A DNA stretch of 64,000 bases from an uncultured Dehalococcoidia bacterium (GTDB lineage: Bacteria > Chloroflexota > Dehalococcoidia > Lucifugimonadales > UBA3495). The DNA lies in contig OX638345.1 in assembly GCA_951813535.1 (NCBI GenBank), forward strand, positions 199,029-263,028, written 5' to 3'. Shown piece after piece: positions 52,709-61,732 of this stretch; positions within the stretch are counted from its first letter, which is position 1; each line of letters opens with the position of its first letter. Made by a program: the position numbers and the translations under genes. The notes below the pieces were generated by a model. It was not told where the DNA came from. It saw only the letters and a program-made list of their open reading frames with translations, and searched no databases.

Positions 52709-53577
52709 TTGGAAGAACCAACAACTCAGCCTCGCACAACGGCTCCCGGCCGACGCCAGACCTGAGCAAGCCCATCCTGTCGGTGGAGAGCCTGACGGTG
52801 AGCTTCGACGGCTTCACGGTGCTGGACGAGCTGGACCTGGCGATTGGGTACGGGGAGATGCGGTTCCTGATCGGGCCCAACGGGGCGGGCAAGACGACGC
52901 TGATCGACGTGATCACGGGCAAGTCGAAGCCCACCAAGGGGCGCATCATCTTCGACGGCACGACGGATCTGAGCCGGCGGCAGGAGTACCAACTGGTGCG
53001 GCTGGGGGTGGGGCGCAAGTTCCAGACGCCGGCCATTTTCTCCAGCCTGACCGTGTACCAGAACCTCGAGGTCACGCTGGGGTTCCGCAGCCGGATCACC
53101 GGGCTTTTGCGCAAGCTGCGACAGGGCGACGGGGACCGGATCATGAGCACGCTGGAGGAAGTGGGCCTGCAACACCGGGCGCAGGACATCGCCGGTGGGC
53201 TGTCCCACGGCGAGAAACAGTGGCTGGAGATCGGGATGCTGCTGGTGCAGGAGCCGAAGCTGCTGCTGCTGGACGAGCCGGTGGCCGGCATGACCCGCCG
53301 GGAGCGCGACCGGACCGGCGAACTGCTCCAGTCCATCGGCGGCGCGCGGTCGGTGCTGGTGGTGGAGCACGACATGGACTTCGTGCGGCAGTTCGCGCAG
53401 ACGGTCACCGTGCTGCACCTGGGCAAGGTACTGAGCGAGGGCACGATGGAAGAGGTGCAGCAGGACCCGGAAGTGGTCCGCGCGTACCTGGGCAACAGCC
53501 GGTCGCAGCGGCCACAGGCCGGCCGGCTCAACGGGCGACGCGAGGCGGAACACGCCGCGCCGGTGGCCGCGGACTGA
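52705..53577 (+). CDS. urtD: Urea ABC transporter ATP-binding protein UrtD
   Basis: 290 residues from the ATG at 52705, overlapping the urtC stop by 4 bases. LivG-type ATPase: Walker [28 protein letters not shown], signature [14 protein letters not shown] and Walker [12 protein letters not shown]. The '[11 protein letters not shown]' signature in place of LSGG is typical of UrtD/LivG. A 25-residue hydrophilic extension ([18 protein letters not shown]-like) closes it. Pairs with UrtE to energise urea import. Confidence 0.94.
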   Translation: MIGRTNNSASHNGSRPTPDLSKPILSVESLTVSFDGFTVLDELDLAIGYGEMRFLIGPNGAGKTTLIDVITGKSKPTKGRIIFDGTTDLSRRQEYQLVRLGVGRKFQTPAIFSSLTVYQNLEVTLGFRSRITGLLRKLRQGDGDRIMSTLEEVGLQHRAQDIAGGLSHGEKQWLEIGMLLVQEPKLLLLDEPVAGMTRRERDRTGELLQSIGGARSVLVVEHDMDFVRQFAQTVTVLHLGKVLSEGTMEEVQQDPEVVRAYLGNSRSQRPQAGRLNGRREAEHAAPVAAD

Positions 53578-53596
53578 TCATCGCTGAGAGATCATC

Positions 53597-54325
53597 ATGA
53601 CCATGTTTCGCCAACCCGAGCCGTTCCTGGCCATCAAGGGGCTGTCCGTGGGCTACGGGCAGAGCCTGGTGCTGACTGATGTGGCCCTGGACGTGCCGCA
53701 AGGGCAGGTGGTGTGCCTCATGGGGCGCAACGGTGTGGGCAAGACCACGATGCTCAAGGCCATCATGGGGTTGCTGAACCCCCGGGCCGGCGAGATCCGG
53801 TTCGGGCCGTCGGATATGACGCGATGGGCGCCGCACAAGCGGGCCAAGGCGGGGTTTGGCTACGTGCCGCAGGGTCGGCACATCTTCCCGTACCTGACGG
53901 TGCACGAGAACCTGCTGATGGGTCTGGAGGCCTTCGCCGGCAAGCAGGGGCGCGCCGAATCCGTGGAAAGGATGTATGCCCTGTTCCCGGCCCTGAAGAC
54001 CTACACGAAGAAGGTCGCCGGCACGCTGAGCGGCGGGCAGCAGCAGCAGCTTGCGCTGGCCCGGGCGCTGGTGCGTCAGCCGTCGCTGCTGCTGCTGGAC
54101 GAGCCCACCGAGGGGATCCAGCCGTCGATCGTCCAGGAGATCGAGGAGTTGCTGCACCGGCTGCGGGAGCAGAACGAGACGACGATATTGCTGGTCGAGC
54201 AGTTCCTGGACTTTGCCCTGGGCATCGCCGACTACTGCTACGTGATGGAAAAGGGAGCCATAGTGCTGGAAGGCGCCGCACGGGACCTGGACCACAACCT
54301 GGTCCGGGAGTACGTGGCGGTGTAG
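53597..54325 (+). CDS. urtE: Urea ABC transporter ATP-binding protein UrtE
   Basis: 242 residues. LivF-type ATPase with Walker A GRNGVGKTT, YVPQGRHIFPYLTVHENL, signature LSGGQQQQLALARAL, Walker B LLLLDEPTEGIQPSI and switch His replaced by Gln in LLVEQFLDFAL, as is normal for LivF/UrtE. FPALKTYTKKVAG and the 'GRHIFP' Q-loop region are UrtE-like. Nineteen bases after urtD; glnA follows by 36 bases. Confidence 0.94.
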   Translation: MTMFRQPEPFLAIKGLSVGYGQSLVLTDVALDVPQGQVVCLMGRNGVGKTTMLKAIMGLLNPRAGEIRFGPSDMTRWAPHKRAKAGFGYVPQGRHIFPYLTVHENLLMGLEAFAGKQGRAESVERMYALFPALKTYTKKVAGTLSGGQQQQLALARALVRQPSLLLLDEPTEGIQPSIVQEIEELLHRLREQNETTILLVEQFLDFALGIADYCYVMEKGAIVLEGAARDLDHNLVREYVAV

Positions 54326-54361
54326 GTCCCGGCTCATAAAACGCGAACGTGAGGAATAGCC

Positions 54362-55699
54362 ATGACAACTGAGACATCCGCCGCCCGGGACTTCGTACTG
54401 CGGACCGCGCGGGAAAACGACGTCAAGTTCATCCGCCTGTGGTTCACCGACATCCTGGGCAAGCTGAAGGGATTCGCGGTGACCGCCGACGACCTGGAGG
54501 ACGCGCTGGAGCGGGGCGTGGGCTTCGACGGGTCGGCCATCGACGGGTTCGCCCGCCACCACGAGAGCGATATGCGGGCGCATCCGGACCCGTCCACCTT
54601 CAACCTGCTGCCGTGGCGTCCGCGCCAGAACGCGGTGGCCCGGATGTTCTGCGACATCCGCCAACCCCGGGGCCAGACGTTTGCCGGCGACCCGCGGCAG
54701 GTCCTGAGGCGCAACCTGGACAAGGCGGCGGAGATGGGGTTCACGTACAACGTGGGCGCGGAGCTGGAATTCTTCTACCTGAAGAGCGCCGGCGCGCCGG
54801 AACTGCTGGACCACGACGGCTACTTCGACCAGCTTTCCAGCTACCCGGCGTCCGACCTGCGGCGGGACACGGTGCTCAACCTGGCGGAGATGGGCATACC
54901 GGTGAAGTACTCGCACCACGAGGGCGCGCCCAGCCAGCACGAGATCGACCTGGAGTACACCGACGCGCTGACCATGGCCGACAACCTGATGACGGCCAAG
55001 CTGGTGATCAAGGAGCTGGCGCAGCTGCAGAACGTGTACGCCACGTTCATGCCGAAGCCGGTTTCGCGCATCAACGGGTCGGGACTGCACCTGCACCAGT
55101 CGCTGTTCTCCGGCGAGGACAACCGGTTCTACAGCGCGGACGACGAGCAGTACCTGTCGGTATTGGGCAAGCAGTTCATCGCGGGGCTGATTGCCCACGC
55201 GCCGGAGATAACGCTGGTGACCAACCAGTGGGTCAACTCCTACAAGCGGCTCATACCGGGCTACGAGGCGCCGGTGTACGTTTCGTGGACCCATGTGAAC
55301 CGCTCGGACCTGATCCGGGTGCCCAGCTACGAGCGGGGCGAGGAATCGTCCATCCGCATCGAGTACCGGTCTCCCGACCCCGCGTGCAACCCGTACCTGG
55401 CCTTCAGCGCGATGCTGGCCGCGGGGCTCAAGGGCATTGAGGAGCAGTACCAGGTGCCGGCTCCGGTGGTGGGCAACGTGCAGGAGATGTCGCCGCAGCG
55501 TCGCCAGTCGCTGGGCATCCGGACGCTGCCGTCCAGCCTGGGCGAGGCGATCAACCTGGCCGAGACCAGCGAACTGCTGTACGAAGCGCTGGGCGACCAC
55601 GTGTTCAACAGCCTGATCGAGAACAAGAAGCTGGAGTGGGACGAGTACCGGTCGGAGGTCACCGACTACGAGGTGTCCCGCTACCTCTCCACGCTGTAA
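54362..55699 (+). CDS. glnA: Glutamine synthetase type I
   Basis: 445 residues. Condenses ammonia with glutamate using ATP. Beta-grasp N-domain has IRLWFTDILGKLKGFAV, and catalytic parts are GVGFDGSAIDGF, GAELEFFYL (metal Glu), SHHEGAPSQHEIDL, NGSGLHLHQSLF, NSYKRLIPGYEAP and SSIRIEYRSPDPACNPYL. Length and absence of the NLYDLP adenylylation site place it with GSI-alpha, so it is likely controlled by feedback or binding proteins, not adenylylation. Its position between the urea importer and the urease genes couples ammonia release to assimilation. Confidence 0.95.
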   Translation: MTTETSAARDFVLRTARENDVKFIRLWFTDILGKLKGFAVTADDLEDALERGVGFDGSAIDGFARHHESDMRAHPDPSTFNLLPWRPRQNAVARMFCDIRQPRGQTFAGDPRQVLRRNLDKAAEMGFTYNVGAELEFFYLKSAGAPELLDHDGYFDQLSSYPASDLRRDTVLNLAEMGIPVKYSHHEGAPSQHEIDLEYTDALTMADNLMTAKLVIKELAQLQNVYATFMPKPVSRINGSGLHLHQSLFSGEDNRFYSADDEQYLSVLGKQFIAGLIAHAPEITLVTNQWVNSYKRLIPGYEAPVYVSWTHVNRSDLIRVPSYERGEESSIRIEYRSPDPACNPYLAFSAMLAAGLKGIEEQYQVPAPVVGNVQEMSPQRRQSLGIRTLPSSLGEAINLAETSELLYEALGDHVFNSLIENKKLEWDEYRSEVTDYEVSRYLSTL

Positions 55700-55717
55700 G
55701 GCACGAGGCAAACCATC

Positions 55718-56020
55718 ATGATGCTGACCCCACGGGAATCGGAGAAGCTGCTGATCTACGTCGCCGCCGACCTGGCGCGCAAACGGCAGGGTCGCGGGCT
55801 GAAGCTCAACGTGCCCGAGTCGATTGCGCTGATCACGGAGGCGATCCTGGAGGGCGCGCGGGACGGTCGGACCGTCGCCGAGGTGATGGAGCAGGGTCGC
55901 CAAGTGCTGCGGCGGGAGGACGTGATGGAGGGCGTGCCGGAGCTGGTGGACATGGTGCAGGTGGAGGCGACGTTCCCCGACGGCACCAAGCTGGTGTCGG
56001 TGCATGACCCCATTGTGTAG
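55718..56020 (+). CDS. ureA: Urease gamma subunit UreA
   Basis: 100 residues, the standard length. [22 protein letters not shown] at the start, [23 protein letters not shown] in the middle and [31 protein letters not shown] at the end (quoted in parts) are the UreA hallmarks. Structural subunit of the (alpha-beta-gamma)3 urease. Eighteen bases after glnA. Separated from ureB by 136 bases holding a degenerate palindrome, whereas the other urease genes are packed tightly. Confidence 0.96.
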   Translation: MMLTPRESEKLLIYVAADLARKRQGRGLKLNVPESIALITEAILEGARDGRTVAEVMEQGRQVLRREDVMEGVPELVDMVQVEATFPDGTKLVSVHDPIV

Positions 56021-56044
56021 AACATCGCGCGTACGCGGCGGCGG

Positions 56045-56135
56045 GATATAGTCAGAAGCAGTATTTACAAGATTAGCGGATTATCGGGATTTTCATATCC
56101 CTGAGGCTGCCAATGCTGATGCTGACGTGTCCCAG
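56045..56135. repeat. 3'-end palindrome R7, degenerate, inside the urease operon
   Basis: Left arm AGTCAGAAGCAGTATTTAC, right arm CCAATGCTGATGCTGACGTG. Internal AGGATT units are eroded. Starts 25 bases after ureA and ends 21 bases before ureB. Confidence 0.6.
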
Positions 56136-56156
56136 GATAAACAAGGCAAAACAGTT

Positions 56157-56561
56157 ATGAGCAACCCCAGCGAACACTACATCATCGCCGACGAGCCGGT
56201 TGAGATAAACGCGGGCCGGCCCACGCGCACGCTGTCGGTGTGGAACACGGGCGACCGGGCGATACAGGTCGGTTCGCACTTCCACTTTTTCGAGGTGAAC
56301 CGGGCGCTGCGGTTCGACCGGGAGGTCGCCTTCGGGATGCGGCTGGACGTGCCAGCGGGAACTGCCGTGCGCTTCGAGCCGGGGGACCGCAAGGACGTGA
56401 CGCTGGTGGACATCGGCGGGACGCGGCGGGTGCGCGGGCTCAACGGACTGACCGACGGCAGCCTGGACTCGCCGGCCGTGCGGGCACGGGCGGTGGAGGC
56501 CGTCGCCAAACGGGATTTTCTCAACCAGCCGTCGAATCCGACGGACACCAGCGAGGCATAG
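56157..56561 (+). CDS. ureB: Urease beta subunit UreB
   Basis: 134 residues from the ATG at 56157; a GTG ten codons upstream lies inside the palindrome and is unlikely. The beta-sandwich core holds [27 protein letters not shown] (in parts), [19 protein letters not shown] and [21 protein letters not shown], all UreB hallmarks. The C-terminal 35 residues ([19 protein letters not shown]) exceed the usual length slightly. Followed by ureC after 4 bases. Confidence 0.95.
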   Translation: MSNPSEHYIIADEPVEINAGRPTRTLSVWNTGDRAIQVGSHFHFFEVNRALRFDREVAFGMRLDVPAGTAVRFEPGDRKDVTLVDIGGTRRVRGLNGLTDGSLDSPAVRARAVEAVAKRDFLNQPSNPTDTSEA

Positions 56562-56565
56562 CGAC

Positions 56566-58284
56566 ATGGCCCGAATCAGCCGCCGGCAGTACGTTGACCT
56601 CTACGGGCCGACCGTGGGGGACCGGTTCCGCCTGGCCGACACCGCCCTGGTCTGCCAGATCGAGCGGGACCTGCTCACCCACGGCGACGAGCTGGTGTTC
56701 GGCGGGGGCAAGTCGGCGCGGGACGGCATGGGGCAGGCCTCGGAGGCGACCAACCGCAACGGCGCGCTGGACCTGGTCATCACCAACGCGATCATCATGG
56801 ACCCGATGCTGGGCATCATCAAGGCGGACATCGGGGTGCGCCACGGGCACATCGTCGCGGTGGGCAAGTCCGGCAACCCGGGCGTGATGGACGGCGTGCA
56901 TCCCGACATGGTGGTGGGCCCGGGCACCGAGGTCATCGCCGGCGAGCACCTGATCGCCACGCCGGGCGGAGTCGACTCGCACATCCACATGATCGCGCCG
57001 CAGCAGGTGCATCACGCGCTGTCCAACGGGATCACGACGATGATCGGCGGGGGCACCGGGCCGGCCGACGGCACCAACGCCACCACCTGCACGCCGGGCC
57101 CGTGGAACATCGCGCGGATGCTGGAGGCCGCCGAGCCGCTGCCCATGAACTGGGGGCTGCTGGGCAAGGGCAACGCCAGCGATCCCGCGCCGCTGGAGGA
57201 GCAGATCGCGGCGGGGGCCAGCGGCCTGAAGCTCCACGAGGACTGGGGCACGACGCCGGCGGCCATCGACTGCTGCCTGGCCGTGGCGGACCGGTTCGAC
57301 GTGCCGGTGGCGATCCACACCGACACGCTGAACGAGGCCGGGTTCGTGGAGGACACCATCGCGGCCATCGGCGGGCGGGCGATCCACACCTACCATACCG
57401 AGGGGGCCGGCGGCGGGCACGCGCCGGACATCATCCGCATCGCGTCGGAGCCGAACGTGCTGCCGTCGTCCACCAACCCGACGCGTCCGTACACCGTCAA
57501 CACGCTCACCGAGCACATGGACATGCTGATGGTGTGCCACCACCTGAGCCCGCGGGTGCCGGAGGACGTGGCCTTCGCCGAGAGCCGCATCCGGCCGGAG
57601 ACCATGGCGGCGGAGGACGTGCTGCACGACCTGGGCGTGATCAGCATGTACGCGTCGGACTCGCAGGCCATGGGGCGGGTGGGCGAGAACTTCACGCGGC
57701 TGTTCCAGACCGCCGACAAGATGCGGCAGTTCAAGGGGAAGCTGGCCGAGGACTCGCCCGACCACGACAACTTCCGCGTCCTGCGCTTCCTGGCCAAGCT
57801 GACCATCAACCCGGCCATCACCCACGGCATATCGCACCTGGTGGGCTCGCTGGAGCCGGGCAAGCTGGCGGACATCGTGCTGTGGCCGCTGGGCAGCTTC
57901 GGGGCGAAGCCGAAGATGATAATCAAGGGCGGGATGATCTGCTGGGCGGTGATGGGCGACCCCAACGGGTCGATACCCACCGCCGAGCCGTCCTTCTACC
58001 GCCCCATGTTCGGCGCGATGGGCAAGGCGGTGGTCAGCACCTCGCTCACCTTCGTGTCCCAGGCGGCGTACGAGGCGGGCGTCCACCGCGACCTGGGGCT
58101 GACCCGGCGGGTGGAGCCGGTGCGCGATTGCCGCACCATCACCAAGCGGCAGATGGTCCGCAACGACGGGATGCCGGTGATCGAGGTGGACCCCGATACC
58201 TACACGGTGCGCGTCGACGGCGAGATTGCCACGGTGCCGCCGGCGGAGCGGCTCAGCCTGGCGCAACTGCACTTCCTGGTATAG
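56566..58284 (+). CDS. ureC: Urease alpha subunit UreC
   Basis: 572 residues, full length. Catalytic subunit hydrolysing urea at a di-nickel centre. Ligand and catalytic residues are readable: HIHMIAPQQ (His pair), GLKLHEDWG with the lysine to be carbamylated (about residue 221), [30 protein letters not shown], the mobile flap [22 protein letters not shown] (Cys and His; quoted in part by position about 323-344) and [13 protein letters not shown] with the Asp ligand. All essential positions are present, so active urease is expected if the accessory proteins suffice. Confidence 0.97.
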   Translation: MARISRRQYVDLYGPTVGDRFRLADTALVCQIERDLLTHGDELVFGGGKSARDGMGQASEATNRNGALDLVITNAIIMDPMLGIIKADIGVRHGHIVAVGKSGNPGVMDGVHPDMVVGPGTEVIAGEHLIATPGGVDSHIHMIAPQQVHHALSNGITTMIGGGTGPADGTNATTCTPGPWNIARMLEAAEPLPMNWGLLGKGNASDPAPLEEQIAAGASGLKLHEDWGTTPAAIDCCLAVADRFDVPVAIHTDTLNEAGFVEDTIAAIGGRAIHTYHTEGAGGGHAPDIIRIASEPNVLPSSTNPTRPYTVNTLTEHMDMLMVCHHLSPRVPEDVAFAESRIRPETMAAEDVLHDLGVISMYASDSQAMGRVGENFTRLFQTADKMRQFKGKLAEDSPDHDNFRVLRFLAKLTINPAITHGISHLVGSLEPGKLADIVLWPLGSFGAKPKMIIKGGMICWAVMGDPNGSIPTAEPSFYRPMFGAMGKAVVSTSLTFVSQAAYEAGVHRDLGLTRRVEPVRDCRTITKRQMVRNDGMPVIEVDPDTYTVRVDGEIATVPPAERLSLAQLHFLV

Positions 58285-58294
58285 CGGACACGGA

Positions 58295-59008
58295 ATGATA
58301 GGCACCGACAGCAGCGCGAGCTTTCTGGCCGCCCTGCAGCTGGCGGACTCGTTCTTCCCTTCCGGCACCTATGCCCACTCCCAGGGGCTGGAGGGGATGG
58401 TGACGCGGGGCTGGGTCCGGAACGCCGACGACTTGGGGGAGTACCTGCGCAACCTGCTGGCCTGGTCGATCCTGCCGTGCGATGGGGTCGCGTTGCTGAA
58501 TGCCCACGGCGCGGCGGGGGACGGCGACCTGGCGACGCTGGTGGACATCGACTGGCATTTGCACGCGATGAAACTGCCTGATGAGTTGCGGGTGGCGTCC
58601 GGCCACGCCGGGCGGCGCATCCTGGACGAAACGGCGCCGTTGCTATCGGGAGCGCCCGGATGCGCGGTTCACGGCGAGTTTCGGCGGCTGGTGACGGAAC
58701 GGGAGACGCCGGGCACGGGGGCGGTCGCGCTGGGCGTGATGGCGTGCGCCTTTGGGATCGCGGGGCGGGAGGCGTTGCTGATGCTCTGCCACAGCTTCGC
58801 CGTGGGTGTGCTGGGGGCGGCGCAACGGCTGCTGCCCATCACGCACTCGGAGGCGCAGCGCATCCTGCGGTCACTGCACGAACCGGTGACCCGTGCGACG
58901 ACGGCGTTGCAGCATCGCGACTGGCGGGAGATGACGTCCTTCGCGCCGCAGACCGACATTGCATCCATGCTGCACGAACACGACGACGTGCGGATGTTCG
59001 CCAGCTGA
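58295..59008 (+). CDS. ureF: Urease accessory protein UreF
   Basis: 237 residues from ATG 58295, ten bases after ureC. UreF is an all-helical protein that bridges UreD and UreG in nickel loading. Typical elements are LQLADSFFPSGTYAHSQGLEGMV split over residues about 15-37, LRNLLAWSILPCDGVALLNAH, and GVLGAAQRLLPITHSEAQRIL. No ureE (nickel chaperone) lies anywhere in the island. The next gene in the operon is an unrelated Uma2 gene. Confidence 0.92.
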   Translation: MIGTDSSASFLAALQLADSFFPSGTYAHSQGLEGMVTRGWVRNADDLGEYLRNLLAWSILPCDGVALLNAHGAAGDGDLATLVDIDWHLHAMKLPDELRVASGHAGRRILDETAPLLSGAPGCAVHGEFRRLVTERETPGTGAVALGVMACAFGIAGREALLMLCHSFAVGVLGAAQRLLPITHSEAQRILRSLHEPVTRATTALQHRDWREMTSFAPQTDIASMLHEHDDVRMFAS

Positions 59009-59042
59009 CGGACGGACGCTCAACGGTCAAACCCGGCACGGG

Positions 59043-59048
59043 TATAAT
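59043..59048 (+). promoter_or_regulatory. -10 box (TATAAT) before the Uma2 gene
   Basis: Perfect TATAAT 50 bases before the start codon; no clear -35 box. Suggests the inserted gene and possibly ureGD have their own start. Confidence 0.4.
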
Positions 59049-59097
59049 CCACTTCATATCCCGCCGCTTTGGCCGACCCACCACGGAGAGTTTCAGC

Positions 59098-59793
59098 ATG
59101 ACCAGCGCTAAAACGCCGAAATCTCCACCCGTCTTCCGGCTCCCGGATCCTCCCAAATCTCCGGACGAGAAGATGACCGCCGCCAAACAGTTGACCGACA
59201 CCGGGCACGCCCACCACCTGGCCCTCCACCTCGGCGAGCCCCAGACCACTATCGTAACCACCGAACGATACATCACCCTCGTGCCCACGTCAGAAAGAGC
59301 TGACATGACCGGCGTCCTCTACCCCGACCTCCTGGTAGCCTTCAACGCCGACCCGGTCGCTTTTGAGGAACACAACGCGTACGTGATATCCGAACAGCGC
59401 AAGCCGCCCGACTTCGTGCTGGAAATCGCTTCCCGCTCCACCGGCCGCGCGGATACCGACGAAAAGCGCATCGCCTACGCGGAACTCGGCGTCGCCGAAT
59501 ATTGGCGCTTTGACGAAACCGGACAGTATCACGGCTCCCGCCTGGCCGGAGACCGGCTGGTGGACGGAAGATACGATCCCATCGAGATCACTGTGCTGCC
59601 GGACGGCAACCTCAGCGGATACAGCGCCGTCCTCGGTCTGGAACTCCACTGGACCAACGGTTCCCTGGGCTGGCACGACCCCGACACCGGCGAACACATC
59701 GCCACCTTTGACAGCGAGCGCGAGGGCCGCCTTCAAGCCGAAGCCAGGGTGCGAGAGCTCGAGGAGGAACTGCAACGATTGAGGGGCAACTGA
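59098..59793 (+). CDS. Uma2-family (DUF820) putative endonuclease
   Basis: 231 residues. PD-(D/E)xK fold: ITLVPTSERADMTGVLYPDLLVAF with the Asp of 'PD' (about residue 77), PPDFVLEIASRSTGRADTDEKRIAYAELGVAEYW (in parts) carrying the E-x-hydrophobic plus downstream K pattern and the hallmark 'Y...GV.EYW'. C-terminal 25 residues form a coiled coil (ARVRELEEELQRLRGN). Uma2 genes are numerous in cyanobacteria and Chloroflexota with unknown role. Here it splits ureF from ureG and has its own -10 box, so it is an insertion into the urease operon. Confidence 0.85.
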   Translation: MTSAKTPKSPPVFRLPDPPKSPDEKMTAAKQLTDTGHAHHLALHLGEPQTTIVTTERYITLVPTSERADMTGVLYPDLLVAFNADPVAFEEHNAYVISEQRKPPDFVLEIASRSTGRADTDEKRIAYAELGVAEYWRFDETGQYHGSRLAGDRLVDGRYDPIEITVLPDGNLSGYSAVLGLELHWTNGSLGWHDPDTGEHIATFDSEREGRLQAEARVRELEEELQRLRGN

Positions 59794-59893
59794 TACCCGA
59801 GCAAACGCCCGCGACCCGGAGAACGCCGCGGCATATGGTGGCAAGCAAACGGGCAGGGACGTGCCGGTTACCCCGCACAAATGGAGAATAGCA

Positions 59894-60517
59894 ATGAGAA
59901 GAGTTCCCCGAATTGGCGTTGGCGGGCCGGTGGGGTCCGGGAAGACCACGCTGGTGGAGCGGCTGGTGCCCATGCTGTTGGAGCGAGGCCGGCATCCAGT
60001 GGTCATCACCAACGACATCTTCACGCGGGAGGATGCGGAGCACGTCACGCGGACGCTGGAGGGAGTGTTCGACACCGGCCGGATCCGCGGGGTCGCCACG
60101 GGCGCGTGTCCGCACACGGCGGTGCGGGAGGATCCCAGCCTGAACCTGCTGGCGGCTGAGGAGTTGACCGAGGAATATCCGGATTCGGATATCGTCCTGA
60201 TCGAGAGCGGCGGCGACAACCTGACGCTGACCTTCAGCCCGGCGCTGGCGGACTACCAGATTTACGTGATCGACGTGGCGGCGGGCGACAAGATTCCGCG
60301 CAAGCGCGGGCAGGGCATAACCCAGACCGACCTGCTGGTGGTGAACAAGACCGACCTGGCTCCCCACGTGGGCGCGGACCTGGACGTAATGCGGCGCGAC
60401 CTCAACATCGTCCGGGGCGAGCGACCCTACGCGTTCACCAACTGCCGCACCGGCGAGGGGTTGGACGCCGTTCTGGACCGGATTATCGATGCTGTTGGCC
60501 CCGGCCCCGTCTGCTGA
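59894..60517 (+). CDS. ureG: Urease accessory GTPase UreG
   Basis: 207 residues from ATG 59894, with GGAG seven bases upstream. GTPase that delivers nickel: P-loop GVGGPVGSGKTTLVERL, TNDIFTREDAEHV, GVATGACPHTAVREDPSLN with the conserved CPH metal motif, ESGGDNLTLTFSPALADYQIYVIDVAAGDKIPRKRG (in parts) and VNKTDLAPHVG. Overlaps ureD by 29 bases. Complete and typical. Confidence 0.96.
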   Translation: MRRVPRIGVGGPVGSGKTTLVERLVPMLLERGRHPVVITNDIFTREDAEHVTRTLEGVFDTGRIRGVATGACPHTAVREDPSLNLLAAEELTEEYPDSDIVLIESGGDNLTLTFSPALADYQIYVIDVAAGDKIPRKRGQGITQTDLLVVNKTDLAPHVGADLDVMRRDLNIVRGERPYAFTNCRTGEGLDAVLDRIIDAVGPGPVC

Positions 60518-61391
60518 CGCCGGCCTGGCCGGCCAAAACGGGTTGGTCGAGCTGGGGCTGGAGCGGAGGGCGGGACGGACTCGGCTGACGCACTGCCGCA
60601 CCAGGCCGCCCCTGCTGGTCCAGCAGGCGCTGTATCCGGACGAGGCCGCGCCCGACATGGCCCACGTGTTCCTGGCCAACCCCACCGGGGGGCTGCTGCA
60701 AAACGACCGCCACTGCATCGCGGTGAGCGTCGGGGCCGGCGCCAGGGCCCACGTGACCACCCAGAGCGCGACGAAGGTGTACACGATGCCGGAGGGCGTC
60801 GCCGAGCAGCGGGTTCGCCTCGACGTCGCGGCGGGCGGATACCTGGAGTATCTTCCGGACCCGTTGATACCCTACCGGGACGCCAGCCTGGAGCAGGAGG
60901 TTGAGATCGCCTGCGAGCCGGGCGGCGCGCTGCTGTTCAGCGACGTGATAACGCCCGGAAGGGTGGCCATGGGGGAGTCCTTCCGGTTCCGGAGGATATC
61001 CAACCGGCTCACGGTGCGGGGCCAAAGCGGGCGGCCGGTCTATCTTGAGGCCTTCAACCTGGAGCCGCGTGCTGGAGACATGACCGGGATCGGCGTATTG
61101 GGCTTCGGGGGTCAGCAGGATGCAGATGAGGTGTCCGCGCGCACGCTGGGCTCGATGCTGATTGTGTGCGACGGCGGGCGCGCGAGTTCGATTCTGGACC
61201 GGGTCAGGCGCAGCCTGGAACCGTGCGCGGAAGTTCGGGTTGGCGCATCGATGCTGCCCGACGGCAGCGGGGTGGGAGTGAAGATGATCGGCTTGGATTG
61301 CGCAGCGGTTCAGCAGGCTTTGACCCGAGTCTGGTCGATTGCGCGGCGGGAGTTGCTGGGCGTGGACGTGCCGGCTCTGCGGAAGTATTGA
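60489..61391 (+). CDS. ureD: Urease accessory protein UreD (UreH)
   Basis: 300 residues from ATG 60489 inside the end of ureG. UreD is the scaffold linking apo-urease to UreFG. Readable signatures are FLANPTGGLLQNDRHCIAVSVGAGARAHVTTQSATKVY (in parts, about residues 61-98), GGYLEYLPDPLIPYRDASL and ALLFSDVITPGRVAMGE. The last gene of the island; palindrome R8 follows its stop by 39 bases. Confidence 0.94.
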   Translation: MLLAPAPSADAGLAGQNGLVELGLERRAGRTRLTHCRTRPPLLVQQALYPDEAAPDMAHVFLANPTGGLLQNDRHCIAVSVGAGARAHVTTQSATKVYTMPEGVAEQRVRLDVAAGGYLEYLPDPLIPYRDASLEQEVEIACEPGGALLFSDVITPGRVAMGESFRFRRISNRLTVRGQSGRPVYLEAFNLEPRAGDMTGIGVLGFGGQQDADEVSARTLGSMLIVCDGGRASSILDRVRRSLEPCAEVRVGASMLPDGSGVGVKMIGLDCAAVQQALTRVWSIARRELLGVDVPALRKY

Positions 61392-61430
61392 GGCGTGCTG
61401 CCCGTTGCCCAGCGTCATGGCGCCGAACCT

Positions 61431-61600
61431 CATGCGTGCCCAGTTTGGGTGGTTTGTCAGAATCAGGATTATCAGGATTCACGGATTGGCCGGATTGAGA
61501 CCATTTGGGGCAGAGCGCTCCTAATCCTGATAATCCATAAATCCGGCAAATCCTGATTCTGACGTTTCCCCCGCCACCAAACCGGGTACACATGATGGCG
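61431..61600. repeat. 3'-end palindrome R8
   Basis: Longest copy. Outer CATGCGTGCCCAGTTTGG and CCAAACCGGGTACACATG, arms GTCAGAATCAGGATT and AATCCTGATTCTGAC, type II centre (GACCATTTGGGGCAGAGCGC), the reverse complement of the R5 centre. Fills most of the 341-base gap between ureD and the next gene. Confidence 0.9.
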
Positions 61601-61732
61601 CCGGGCACGTTGGGGGGCGTCAGCGACGTTCATTGACGGCCCTGGGTTGCGGGCAGGGGCGTCGTGGCGGGAGCCGAATCCGGTGTCGTTCGGTGGTAAC
61701 ATCAGGCCAAGTTCTTGAAGGGAGGTCTCGAT

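Noticed and set aside
53528-58368. Long minus-strand open frames (825 and 615 codons) opposite urtE-glnA-ureA and ureC
   Set aside because: Both mirror highly conserved plus-strand enzymes; composition is that of reversed GC-rich codons and no motif is readable.
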